From Burkholderiaceae bacterium (GTDB lineage: Bacteria; Pseudomonadota; Gammaproteobacteria; Burkholderiales; Burkholderiaceae_C), in assembly GCA_024235955.1 (NCBI GenBank), contig JACKLJ010000002.1, forward strand, positions 1 through 64,000: DNA of 64,000 bases, given 5' to 3'. The number at the start of each line of letters is the position of its first letter. The first letter of the stretch is position 1. Below, piece after piece: positions 63,665 through 64,000 of the stretch. Under the pieces are notes generated by a model, which searched no databases, was not told the origin of the DNA, and worked only from the letters and a program-made list of their open reading frames with translations. The position numbers and the translations under genes are program-made.

Positions 63665-64000
63665 CGCCGCGCGCGCCTTCTTCCGCCGCGCCCTGCACCT
63701 GGCCACGTGGGTGCTCGGCGCAGTCACGCTGCTGGCCGGCTGTGCCAGTCAGCGCCCGCCGGTGACCGGCGGCACACCCGCCGTCAGCTGCAACGAACTG
63801 GCCGCGCAGTTCAGCTGGCCCGGCCTGCGCATCGGCAGCGCCGAGCCGGTGCCGGACGGTGCCGTCAAGGTGCCCGGCATCGCCCAGCCGATGCCGGCCC
63901 ATTGCGTGGTCAAGGGCGCGATGAACGAGCGCGCCGGCCCGGTGGACGGCAAGCCCTACGCCATCGGCTTCGAGATGCGCCTGCCCACGGCGTGGAACGG
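63657..64000 (+). CDS. Tannase/feruloyl esterase family protein (partial, runs off the window)
   Basis: The first 114 residues are seen. A lipoprotein signal with lipobox LLAGC is followed by SCNELAAQFSWPGLRIGSAE, PMPAHCVVKGAMNERAGPVDG and YAIGFEMRLPTAWNG, typical of the N-terminus of tannase/feruloyl esterase proteins. The catalytic Ser region lies beyond the window. It would release ferulate or gallate from plant esters outside the cell, feeding the downstream pathway. It overlaps the acyl-CoA dehydrogenase stop. Confidence 0.85.
   Translation, partial: MPDAARAFFRRALHLATWVLGAVTLLAGCASQRPPVTGGTPAVSCNELAAQFSWPGLRIGSAEPVPDGAVKVPGIAQPMPAHCVVKGAMNERAGPVDGKPYAIGFEMRLPTAWN

Overview
The window is a GC-rich (about 70 % by eye) chromosomal segment. 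It most likely comes from a Comamonadaceae bacterium (Burkholderiales); the genus is not certain. The evidence is the gene content (ArgA, YggX, HrpA, MnmC, many orphan TctC/Bug-type binding proteins), the 'SD-ATG' spacing style, and a dense family of short intergenic repeats with the core AGCTGCCTGCGCCCG that I associate with this family. There are no rRNA or tRNA genes, CRISPR arrays, phage genes or transposases.

Layout. 113-4466: a LysR regulator, then a self-sufficient P450 (P450-FMN reductase-2Fe2S fusion, CYP116B type) with an IclR regulator. 4548-5263: a VapBC-type toxin-antitoxin pair. 5399-10600: HrpA helicase, a cupin lipoprotein and a small unknown protein. 10634-15273: a molybdenum-enzyme block, with mocA-xdhC facing an IorA/IorB-type aldehyde or N-heterocycle hydroxylase. 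15422-23438: a form II (AYRGAGR) CO-dehydrogenase-like operon, coxS-L-M-D-E-G, with a divergent GAF/Fis-type regulator. 23597-26845: argA, dsbB, an FMN reductase and a GTG-started small protein. 26994-31764: an IclR-controlled cluster (degenerate metallo-beta-lactamase fold, FAD monooxygenase, DUF2783, VOC dioxygenase-like), probably an uncharacterised aromatic pathway. 32120-37988: a GT39-like membrane glycosyltransferase, then MAPEG / DUF6817 / TylF-like methyltransferase / MetY, and YggX. 38262-44851: mnmC, VOC, EamA exporter, map, CLC channel, a lipoprotein. 45032-47214: egtB-egtD (ergothioneine).

47208-50513 is an accessory insertion at the egtD 3' end. It holds a GntR regulator with phased operators, an FAH-family hydrolase, a fused pseudogene, an egtD tail remnant and a lower-GC unknown gene. 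After an AEC transporter, 51730-64000 is a catabolic block: oxidoreductase and Bug protein divergent from enoyl-CoA hydratase, feruloyl-CoA synthetase, thiolase, 3-hydroxyacyl-CoA dehydrogenase, 4HBT thioesterase, Bug protein, LivK-type protein, acyl-CoA dehydrogenase, and the start of a tannase/feruloyl esterase. Together these spell a CoA-dependent beta-oxidative hydroxycinnamate (ferulate/coumarate) pathway.

The most unusual signal is the repeat family. I count 21 copies of a roughly 55-70 bp element with two small hairpins. Twelve lie in 5' leaders in one relative orientation, three of them end within a few bases of the start codon of genes without a Shine-Dalgarno sequence, and four sit in frame inside hrpA and mnmC. 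A second GC-rich repeat often travels with it. A separate 160 bp MITE-like inverted-repeat element abuts the map stop codon.
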